DNA of 64,000 bases. Origin: Halomonas sp. 7T (lineage in GTDB: Bacteria > Pseudomonadota > Gammaproteobacteria > Pseudomonadales > Halomonadaceae). A program made the position numbers and the translations under genes. Numbering within the stretch: position 1 is the first letter of the stretch; every line of letters begins with the position of its first letter. The notes beneath the pieces were generated by a model, which worked only from the letters and a program-made list of their open reading frames with translations, made no database searches and was not told the DNA's origin. This document shows, piece by piece, positions 20,227 to 27,169 of this stretch. Location of the stretch: the NCBI RefSeq assembly GCF_025643255.1, contig NZ_CP087112.1, forward strand, positions 2,542,001-2,606,000. Reading direction: 5' to 3'.

Positions 20227-20389
20227 GTTCTCCTTAACAGGTTATTCAACATCGGGAAGCTCCGACGGCAGCCTTATCGCCTAGGAGTGTTTTCAGCGTA
20301 ACAGATTTTGATAGTTTCGCTTGTTTTCCCTGAGTTATCCGCTGCCTGCTATGATGGTAACCATATCGGTTAGCTTAGGAGCACTAAAC

Positions 20390-20815
20390 TTGGCAAGCTT
20401 TGAACTCGACGCACGCTTAGCAGCAGACACCCTGCCCATCGCAGACCTGCCGCTCTGCCGAGCGCTGTTGATGAACGATGCCCGTTATCCCTGGGTCGTG
20501 CTCGTACCGAGAGTAATCTCGGTCAGTGAAGTGTTTGAACTCAGTCCAGAGGAGCAGGCACAGCTCTGGCAGGAAGCTACTCAGCTGGGAGCCGCTATGA
20601 AAAAAGTCTTCCACGGTGACAAACTCAACATTGCCACGCTGGGCAACGTAGTCCGTCAGCTACATATCCATTTAGTTGTGCGCTATACCGATGATGCAAG
20701 CTGGCCCGCGCCGGTGTGGGGCAACGGCGCGCCAGAGCCTTATGAGTTAGACCAGCAAGGGGAGCGCCGGGAGCAGCTACTTGCCCAGATTGAGGGGCTG
20801 GCGCTACCCACTTAG
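20390..20815 (+). CDS. HIT domain protein
   Basis: A 141-residue histidine-triad-fold protein, a group that hydrolyses dinucleoside polyphosphates or nucleotide phosphoramidates. The active-site strand reads NVVRQLHIHLVVRY: two histidines of the triad are there but the third position is Val. The preceding LNIATLGN segment contains the conserved Asn. The best start is a TTG at 20390 with AGGAG eight bases upstream, giving (M)ASFELDARL; the longer frame to 20321 adds unlike sequence. The stop overlaps the stop of the NicO gene on the other strand by four bases. Confidence 0.85.
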   Translation: MASFELDARLAADTLPIADLPLCRALLMNDARYPWVVLVPRVISVSEVFELSPEEQAQLWQEATQLGAAMKKVFHGDKLNIATLGNVVRQLHIHLVVRYTDDASWPAPVWGNGAPEPYELDQQGERREQLLAQIEGLALPT

Positions 20816-21852
20816 CCGCCCAGCAGCGAGCCACGCGCAGGAGGCTCATTGAGCAACGGCCCGCTAGCTGGCTGGGCAGCCCCAGCGAGGGAAAGCGACA
20901 CCCCAAGCGCAATGATCAGTGCCCCGCCTGTCAGTGCTACCCACCCAGCTACTTTCTCGACTAACTGCTGACTGCGCTGCTTCTGTAGACGCTTCGCCGC
21001 CCAGCCTCTGGCCACAATGCTGGCAATCGCTAGAAAAGAAACCGTTATTCCCGTGCCCAGGGACATCGCCATCACTGACGCCACCCCCACATAAAACTGT
21101 CCTAGCAAGCTTGCCGCCCCCAGCATAAGCACCGCTCCCGTGCAGGGACGCATGCCAATCGCTCCTACGGTCATCAGCGCAGTGCGCCAGTCAAGTGCCT
21201 GCTGTGGTTCGATATGGTGGGCACCGCCGCAGCAGTGGGCATGGTCGTGGCTGTGGTGCTCATGGCTGTGGTGGTCATGGCTGTAGTCGTGCCGGTGATT
21301 AGCAGAGCGAGGCTGCATGTCCTCTGGCGAATGGGGAGCAGCGTAAACATGGCGCAGCTGTTTCACCGCCCGCCAGCAGAGCCAAGCACCTAACAGCGCT
21401 ACCAGCAGAAAGCTGGCCTGCTCGACCCACACCACGCTGCCCATGGCTTGCCGCGTCACCCAGCCCAACCCATGCACCAGCACGGCCACCATGGCAATGG
21501 CCGTCACGCCCTGCAGTAACGATGCCGCGAAGGAGAGCCCTAGTGCCCGACGGGTGGCCCCACCATGCGAGGCTAAATACGTCGCAAGCACCGCTTTGCC
21601 ATGCCCCGGCCCCGCCGCGTGGAACACACCGTACGCAAAGCTCACACCTAACAGTGTTAGCCAAGTCCCTGCGGTAGGTGTGCGGGAAAGTTCGGTAATG
21701 GCCAGCGTCAAGCTACGGTGTAAATCCCGCTGCCAGGCCAGCAGTTGAAAGCTTGCGCTCTGTAGGTTGGCCTGAACGACAAACACAACTAGCGCTGCGC
21801 CGAATACGGCAATCGCGCCCCAGACCATTTGGTGCCGCGTTAGTGGCATCAT
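20812..21852 (-). CDS. Nickel/cobalt transporter, NicO/RcnA-like family
   Basis: About 346 residues, with six or seven membrane helices. The family motif HAAGPGHGKAVLATYLASHG in the second helix region carries the metal-binding His residues, and GMRPCTGAVLMLGAAS matches the second conserved block. A cytoplasmic or periplasmic loop near residues 185-215 is packed with His and Asp (repeats of SHDHH/SHEHH) and ends in CCGGAHH, a likely metal-gathering segment. The start is one of two adjacent ATGs (21852 or 21849) just after GGAGGGG; an upstream TTG is rejected. It follows the DUF1007 gene by 56 bases, a pairing found widely for Ni/Co or zinc handling. Import versus export is open. Confidence 0.88.
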   Translation of the reverse strand: MMPLTRHQMVWGAIAVFGAALVVFVVQANLQSASFQLLAWQRDLHRSLTLAITELSRTPTAGTWLTLLGVSFAYGVFHAAGPGHGKAVLATYLASHGGATRRALGLSFAASLLQGVTAIAMVAVLVHGLGWVTRQAMGSVVWVEQASFLLVALLGAWLCWRAVKQLRHVYAAPHSPEDMQPRSANHRHDYSHDHHSHEHHSHDHAHCCGGAHHIEPQQALDWRTALMTVGAIGMRPCTGAVLMLGAASLLGQFYVGVASVMAMSLGTGITVSFLAIASIVARGWAAKRLQKQRSQQLVEKVAGWVALTGGALIIALGVSLSLAGAAQPASGPLLNEPPARGSLLGG

Positions 21853-21908
21853 CCCCTCCGCCAAAAGTTATACAGTAACACTTTATACACGACTCCCCCC
21901 GGCATCTG

Positions 21909-22604
21909 CTAGAGGCACGCGACGCGTCCTGTTTCAGCGAAGTGTCTTCCTAAACCTGGCTCGCCCTGCTCATCAACGTCTAATAACGCCGCCTGCATAA
22001 CCAGCTCTGGATCAGGATCGGCGGGCAAAATAGTGAGCTCGCAGCTCGGCTCACCGTGAAGAATAAGTGCCTGCTCAGAAGGTGAACCGTCAACGTCCTC
22101 ATGCACGACTTCGAGGTAGTAGGTAGGATCAAACACTTGATACTCAAGCGTGCGGCCTGCTAGCGGCTCGGGGGTCGATAAGGGCAAAATGAACATAAAG
22201 GTTAAGCGGCCATCGCGCTCCATCGCTGTATATTCAGTCACTTCGCCTAGTGCTTGCCGCTGCCCATCGAGACGCACTTCAGTGAAATAGTGCTGTTGAG
22301 ACAAGTTCTGACGAATCTCACTCCCCAACTGATCAAGCCCCTGGGCAAGATCCGCTCCCGGCACCTGCTGAAGCTCTTCAAATACCACTAGGCTGTAAAA
22401 AGGATCCATTTGCCAAGTTTGGTGCAAACCGCTCACCACGCCCTCATCATCGGTGATTACCCGCACATTTAAATCTATCCAGCCGTGAGGGTGGGCTAAC
22501 ACGCCAGGGCTTATCAATAGGCCCGTAAGGCCAAGGACAAAGGCGCCACTCCAGGCACACGCCTTATTTTTCAAACTGGCCCAAAAGGGGGTTACTGCTG
22601 TCAC
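21909..22604 (-). CDS. DUF1007 periplasmic protein
   Basis: A 231-residue exported protein with a signal peptide (hydrophobic stretch AFVLGLTGLLISPGVLA) cleaved just before HPHGWIDLNVRV, the hallmark start of DUF1007. An N-terminal HPHGW suggests metal binding after cleavage. The start is the GTG at 22604, overlapping the stop of the previous lipoprotein gene (GTGA) with GGAGAAG upstream; the longer frame to 22643 lies inside that gene. DUF1007 genes commonly sit beside NicO-type transporters, as here, and are thought to be periplasmic metal carriers. Role inferred from family and context. Confidence 0.85.
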   Translation of the reverse strand: MTAVTPFWASLKNKACAWSGAFVLGLTGLLISPGVLAHPHGWIDLNVRVITDDEGVVSGLHQTWQMDPFYSLVVFEELQQVPGADLAQGLDQLGSEIRQNLSQQHYFTEVRLDGQRQALGEVTEYTAMERDGRLTFMFILPLSTPEPLAGRTLEYQVFDPTYYLEVVHEDVDGSPSEQALILHGEPSCELTILPADPDPELVMQAALLDVDEQGEPGLGRHFAETGRVACL

Positions 22605-22963
22605 GGTGCTTCTCCCAACGTATGTTGCAGCTCGACTAGCCATGGGTCTAACACATAGGGCGGCAGCGGTTGATTGCCACGCAAGGCTGAAACCCTTACG
22701 CGACTGCCGCCACCCTCTTCGCTCACCTGAAGCCGCAAACGGTACTCCGGCCAGCGTGCCAGGGCTGCTTCTGCGCGTCCTAAGGCTAAATCCGCATGCC
22801 TGACCACATACCCTTGAGCGATCATCAGTTCAACAGCGTGACGAAACGTTTGCTCTGCTGGCGCGGCGTAACGAAGCTCACGGGATTCAAGTGGCTCTCG
22901 GGTAGCGCAGCCTGCCAGCACCATCAGGGCACTGACGACCAACATATAGCGAAGTACTTTCAT
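22601..22963 (-). CDS. Small lipoprotein of unknown function (second of a pair)
   Basis: A 120-residue lipoprotein; lipobox VLAGC at residues 15-19. The mature part has one alpha-beta domain: FRHAVELMIAQGYVVRHAD, then LGRAEAALA and RLRLQVSEE strands. This helix-strand pattern with an Asp and a Gly between strands resembles the preceding gene's product and, loosely, the BamC-like lipoprotein fold. It overlaps the upstream lipoprotein gene by four bases (ATGA) and the DUF1007 gene by four (GTGA), so all three are coupled. No named family recognised. Confidence 0.8.
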   Translation of the reverse strand: MKVLRYMLVVSALMVLAGCATREPLESRELRYAAPAEQTFRHAVELMIAQGYVVRHADLALGRAEAALARWPEYRLRLQVSEEGGGSRVRVSALRGNQPLPPYVLDPWLVELQHTLGEAP

Positions 22964-23550
22964 AGCGCACTCTCACCGGAAATAGGTAACAGCGCTGCCT
23001 GAAAGCGCTGGCAAAAATCCTCATTACTGGCACTGTAGGACTCACGTAGATCTCTCAAGTGATCAAAACGGCGAATATCCCGCGAGATGCGAACATAGCC
23101 GTCGTTGACGAATAGCGAAACCCGTTCAACCTCCACTGGTTGCTGACCAACGCCGCCACCGAATCCTCCCCCAATCCCTAAACCGACGCTAGAACCGCCG
23201 CGGCCCAAACCAATACCTCCAAACACTCGCATTCCCTGCCCATATCCGTAAGCGTTATCGTAAGGATCATAGTAGCCAATCAGATCCCGCTGGCGGCTAG
23301 CGCTGACAAGTCCCAAACGCGTATCTGTCGACACCAGCTCAAATCCCCACGCTTCCAACACCGCAACACTTTGGGTCAGCACGTCTTGCGCTAGCGCGTC
23401 TGGGGTGGTCACTGCTACGGTTGTCGACGCGCCTATGGGGAAGTAGCACGAGGCAGCCGGAGCGGGTTCGGCTTGAGGCAGCCTGTCGGGTACCGTCTGG
23501 CAGCCCATCAAGAGCAGCAGACAACTCATACCTAGCGGTACTGTTTTCAT
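22960..23550 (-). CDS. Glycine-rich lipoprotein of unknown function (first of a pair)
   Basis: A 196-residue lipoprotein starting MKTVPLGMSCLLLLMGCQTV, lipobox LLMGC. Mature regions: a Pro/Ala linker, then a domain with LTQSVAVLEAWGFELVSTDT followed by RLGLVSASRQ, a Gly/Tyr-rich loop (about residues 105-150, YDPYDNAYGYGQG and Gly-rich repeats), and a strand VERVSLFVNDGYVRISR. The C-terminal part contains one Cys. The start at 23550 has GAGGA six bases upstream; an ATG at 23574 does not. It is the first gene of the four-gene cassette ending with the NicO transporter. A role in the outer membrane is inferred from its anchor only. Confidence 0.8.
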   Translation of the reverse strand: MKTVPLGMSCLLLLMGCQTVPDRLPQAEPAPAASCYFPIGASTTVAVTTPDALAQDVLTQSVAVLEAWGFELVSTDTRLGLVSASRQRDLIGYYDPYDNAYGYGQGMRVFGGIGLGRGGSSVGLGIGGGFGGGVGQQPVEVERVSLFVNDGYVRISRDIRRFDHLRDLRESYSASNEDFCQRFQAALLPISGESAL

Positions 23551-23691
23551 GTTCGATCCTCTAACCGTCATCATGGCCGAACTGGCACCTGGCAGCGTAT
23601 TAAGCCCCCGTAAAGATCACTATATAGCGGCCAGCAAGGACGATATTCTAAATCACGTATGCAATAGACCGTCATTAACGGAGGTTGTGCG

Positions 23692-24831
23692 ATGAACGTA
23701 CTGCTTTGCCCCGATAGTTTCAAAGATGCACTGAGCGCCGAACAGGCGGCTCAGGCAATGGCCTGCGGCGTTAAGCGCGCAACACCCTCTGCCACATTAA
23801 CAGTGTGCCCGCTGGCCGATGGCGGAGAAGGCAGCCTTGAGGCCCTGGTCGCGGCCACCGGCGCCGAGCGCCGCCAGCTAACCGTCCAAGACGCCTTGGG
23901 ACGGCCACGCCAGGCTTTTTGGGGCTGGCATCGTGAACAGCGTACCGCGTTTATCGAATTGGCAGAAGCCAGCGGGTTACAACACCTGTCGGCTCAAGAG
24001 CGCAACGCCCTTCATACCTCCACTTACGGCGTGGGCGAACTGTTTAAAGCCGCCTTAGATGCGGGCGCCGAAAAGGCCCTGCTGCTGCTCGGCGGAAGCG
24101 CCACCAATGATGCCGGTGCGGGCATGCTTCAAGCCTTAGGCGCCCAACTGTTGGATCAGCAAGGTGCCCCGCTACCGCCTGGCGGCGCAGCGCTTCAGGA
24201 ACTGGCTACCTTAGACCTTGCGGCGCTAGACCCACGCCTTGCCAAACTCCAGGTCGAAGCAGCGGTCGATGTGGACAACCCGCTGCTGGGCGAACGAGGC
24301 GCCAGTGCGGTGTTTGGCCCGCAAAAAGGTGCTTCTCGTGACGACGTCGCTCAGCTAGATCGCGCCCTAAGTCACTTTGCTGATCTGTGTGCAGACGCGC
24401 TTGGCCGCGATGACCGGGAGCATGCTGGAGCCGGCGCGGCGGGTGGCATGGGGTTTGCGGCGCGCACGTTTTTAAACGCCACGCTTACGCCGGGTATTGA
24501 CATTATTATGCAGCAAGCCAAGCTGCCTGACCTGCTAGCCGAGGCTGACTTGGTCATTACCGGTGAAGGCCGCTTAGACGGCCAAAGCCTCGCTGGCAAA
24601 ACGCCGATTGGCGTGGCCCGCGCCGCCCACCAACAGGGTAAACCCGTCATTATTCTAGCCGGTAGTTTAGGCGAAGGTTGGCAGGCCTGTTTTCAAGAGG
24701 GCGTTACCGCTGCCTTTGCCCTTGCAGATGGCCCTATGAGTCTTGAGCAAGCCTTGCCACGCACAGCGGAATTGCTAGCGGCACGCTGCGAGAGCATTGC
24801 CCGGCTATGGATAGCCAGCGCTAAGCAGTGA
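23692..24831 (+). CDS. Glycerate kinase, GarK/GlxK type
   Basis: A 379-residue glycerate kinase of the bacterial GarK family (type II fold), phosphorylating D-glycerate to 2-phosphoglycerate (GarK/GlxK) in glyoxylate and glucarate breakdown. The start MNVLLCPDSFKDALSAEQAA is diagnostic. Other blocks are CPLADGGEGSLEAL, LLGGSATNDAGAGMLQALGA and LVITGEGRLDGQSLAGKTP. GGAGG precedes the ATG. It stands alone between the metal cassette (divergent) and dps; no tartronate semialdehyde reductase gene is adjacent. Confidence 0.92.
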   Translation: MNVLLCPDSFKDALSAEQAAQAMACGVKRATPSATLTVCPLADGGEGSLEALVAATGAERRQLTVQDALGRPRQAFWGWHREQRTAFIELAEASGLQHLSAQERNALHTSTYGVGELFKAALDAGAEKALLLLGGSATNDAGAGMLQALGAQLLDQQGAPLPPGGAALQELATLDLAALDPRLAKLQVEAAVDVDNPLLGERGASAVFGPQKGASRDDVAQLDRALSHFADLCADALGRDDREHAGAGAAGGMGFAARTFLNATLTPGIDIIMQQAKLPDLLAEADLVITGEGRLDGQSLAGKTPIGVARAAHQQGKPVIILAGSLGEGWQACFQEGVTAAFALADGPMSLEQALPRTAELLAARCESIARLWIASAKQ

Positions 24832-25000
24832 ATAGGCAGTTACTAAAGAGCTGGGCGTTAGCCCTTGAAAAACACCGTAAGTGCCTGCATCTCTTAGTTA
24901 GACATAAACCATTTCAGCTTACTGCCAGCGTTATATCATGGCGCTATGGCTACGATGCAGAAAACTTGTTTTGCCGCTTCCAAAAAGCGTTTTAAGCTAA

Positions 25001-25015
25001 ATCAAATGATTTGAT
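25001..25015. promoter_or_regulatory. Perfect 7-1-7 palindrome upstream of dps
   Basis: ATCAAATGATTTGAT is an exact inverted repeat about 45 bases before the dps start, a position suited to a repressor or activator of dps. It does not match the Fur consensus well. The bound protein is unknown. Confidence 0.5.
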
Positions 25016-25059
25016 GGCCGCTCAACGTTAACGCGGCTCCAACCATGGAGGAGCACCAC

Positions 25060-25536
25060 ATGACCGATATGAACAGCATTGGCCTACACGAAGGCAGCGC
25101 TAGCCAACTGGCCGAAAAACTCAACCACCTGCTGGCCAACTACCAAATTTTTTACATGAACGTCCGTGGCTACCACTGGAACGTAAAAGGCAGCGACTTT
25201 TTTGAGCTTCACGCGAAATTCGAAGAGCTCTACACCGACCTGCTGACCAAAGTAGACGAAGTCGCTGAACGTATTCTCACCCTGGGTCACAAGCCGGTTC
25301 ACGCTTATAGCGACTACATCACGCTGTCGCACATCAAAGAAGATAAAGATGTGCACGACGGCAATACCTGCGTGAAAGGGGTGCTTGCCGGTTTCCAAAC
25401 GCTCATTGAGCTACAGCGTGAGCTACTGTCCCTTGCCTCGGATGCTGACGATGAAGGCACGGCCTCCCAGGCAGGCGACTACATTCGCGAGCAGGAAAAA
25501 ACCGTCTGGATGCTCAATGCCTATTTGGGTAAGTAA
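25060..25536 (+). CDS. dps: Dps family DNA-binding ferritin-like protein
   Basis: A 158-residue mini-ferritin expected to form a 12-mer that oxidises and stores iron with peroxide and shields DNA. The ferroxidase region is YMNVRGYHWNVKG followed by FFELHAKFEELY and KVDEVAERI, carrying the inter-subunit His, Asp and Glu ligands of the family. The N terminus is short and not rich in lysine, so direct DNA binding is uncertain. The start at 25060 has GGAGGAG six bases upstream; an in-frame ATG at 25045 overlaps that site. A palindrome lies in the promoter region and a strong terminator follows. Confidence 0.93.
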   Translation: MTDMNSIGLHEGSASQLAEKLNHLLANYQIFYMNVRGYHWNVKGSDFFELHAKFEELYTDLLTKVDEVAERILTLGHKPVHAYSDYITLSHIKEDKDVHDGNTCVKGVLAGFQTLIELQRELLSLASDADDEGTASQAGDYIREQEKTVWMLNAYLGK

Positions 25537-25560
25537 GCGTTAATCGAAAGCCCAAACACA

Positions 25561-25588
25561 AAAACGGCACCTACACGGTGCCGTTTTT
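25561..25588. terminator. Bidirectional intrinsic terminator between dps and pepD
   Basis: AAAACGGCACC (25561-25571) and GGTGCCGTTTT (25577-25587) with a five-base loop; T tract on one side and A tract on the other, serving convergent dps and pepD. Confidence 0.9.
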
Positions 25589-25609
25589 GATGGCTAGCGA
25601 ACAAGGCCG

Positions 25610-27076
25610 TTAACGCGGCGTCGCCAGTTGCTCAATCAACGCCCGCAGCATGTCCCAAAACTCCCCTACCGAATCAAGCTCGACGCGCTCGTCCGGTGAG
25701 TGGGCACCGCGAATCAGCGGACCAAACGAAATCATATCTAAATGCGGATATTTACTGCCTAAAATACCGCATTCAAGCCCCGCATGAATCACCTTAACCT
25801 CAGGCTCACGGCCAAGCAGCTCGGTGTGGCGCTGTTTAAACGTCGCCAGTAGCTCGCTTTCGGGGTTAGGCGCCCAGCCAGGGTAGCCATTTTCTACCTT
25901 CACCCGTGCGCCCATCAGCCCAAACAGCGCTTGAAAGCGGTCGGCCATCGCGTCAGTCGCACTATCATGCAGCGATCGCACTAGCGCGCACAGATGAAAA
26001 CGCCCGGCTTCCAGGCTCAACACCCCTAGGTTGTTCGAAGTTTCCACCACGCCCGGCACATCGGCGCTCATACGCTCGACACCACAAGGAGCCGCATGGA
26101 GTGTCGCGAGCAGCATAGCGCTGGTGTCACGGGTGAGTGGCTCTGTTCCGCTGGGCGGAGTGATACGTTCGGCCGTTAGCGTTAGGCCGCTGTCACCACT
26201 GCCAAGCTCTGCTTTTAAGGTACCCTCTAGGCTTGCCACGGTGGCGAGCGCTGCCTCTACGTCGTCAGAAGGCAGTGCCACCTGGGCAAATGCCTCGCGA
26301 GGGATCGCATTGCGTAAGGTGCCGCCTTGATAGCGGATGAGACGCGCATCAAAGATTTCCAGCGCGCGGAGTACCCGCACCAGCAAGCGGTTGGCATTGC
26401 CCAACGGCTTATGAATATCCATACCCGAGTGGCCGCCCTTCAGGCCAGTCAGCGATAGCGATACGACTTGCTCATCTTCATGCAGTTCGGCGCTAGGCAG
26501 CTGGGCATCGACGACTACATCGGCACCGCCTGCGCAGCCGATATACACCTGGCCACGGTCTTCGCTGTCCAAGTTAAGCAGTAACGACCCTTCTAACCAA
26601 TTGTCGGCCAGATTTAACGCGCCCCCCATGGACGTTTCTTCTTCCAAGGTAAATAGCGCCTCAAGCGGCCCGTGGGTAAGCGCGGGATCTTCCAACACGG
26701 CAAGAATCGCCGCGACGCCCAGTCCATTATCAGCCCCTAGGGTGGTGCCATCGGCATGCAGCCAGCCTTCTTTAATGTAGGTGCCGATCGGGTCGCGGGT
26801 AAAGTCGTGATCCTTATCCGCATTTGCCTGGGCCACCATATCCAAATGCCCCTGTAACACCACGCCAGGCGCCTGCTCGCAGCCCGGCGAGGCCGGTTTG
26901 CGAAGCCGCAGATTACCAAAGGCATCACGATCATGGGTTAGCCCTTGGGCGTCGGCCCAAGCTTCTAGAGTCGCCACCAGCGCGGCTTCATGGCCCGATG
27001 GGCGCGGCGTGTTGCATAGCGTACGGAAATGGCGCCAAACAAGGTTTGGTGCGAGCGCTTCTAAATGTGCGTTCAT
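25610..27076 (-). CDS. pepD: Aminoacyl-histidine dipeptidase (M20 family)
   Basis: A 488-residue zinc dipeptidase of the PepD family, cutting Xaa-His and other dipeptides in the cytosol. Metal-binding motifs of M20 peptidases are visible: VVLQGHLDMVAQ (first His and Asp), TLGADNGLGVA (bridging Asp), and FTLEEETSMGGA (the Glu pair). A lid domain follows at about residues 210-390, and the catalytic domain closes with FGPLIRGAHSPDERVEL, which gives the last His. Length agrees with E. coli PepD (485). It ends at the shared terminator with dps. Confidence 0.95.
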   Translation of the reverse strand: MNAHLEALAPNLVWRHFRTLCNTPRPSGHEAALVATLEAWADAQGLTHDRDAFGNLRLRKPASPGCEQAPGVVLQGHLDMVAQANADKDHDFTRDPIGTYIKEGWLHADGTTLGADNGLGVAAILAVLEDPALTHGPLEALFTLEEETSMGGALNLADNWLEGSLLLNLDSEDRGQVYIGCAGGADVVVDAQLPSAELHEDEQVVSLSLTGLKGGHSGMDIHKPLGNANRLLVRVLRALEIFDARLIRYQGGTLRNAIPREAFAQVALPSDDVEAALATVASLEGTLKAELGSGDSGLTLTAERITPPSGTEPLTRDTSAMLLATLHAAPCGVERMSADVPGVVETSNNLGVLSLEAGRFHLCALVRSLHDSATDAMADRFQALFGLMGARVKVENGYPGWAPNPESELLATFKQRHTELLGREPEVKVIHAGLECGILGSKYPHLDMISFGPLIRGAHSPDERVELDSVGEFWDMLRALIEQLATPR

Positions 27077-27169
27077 GGTAACTCTTCAGTATCGATAACC
27101 GCACTATCCTAACGCTCAGAACCACGCCGGGAAAGCGCGTGCTTGCCATCTCTACATCCGTTTGACTAT

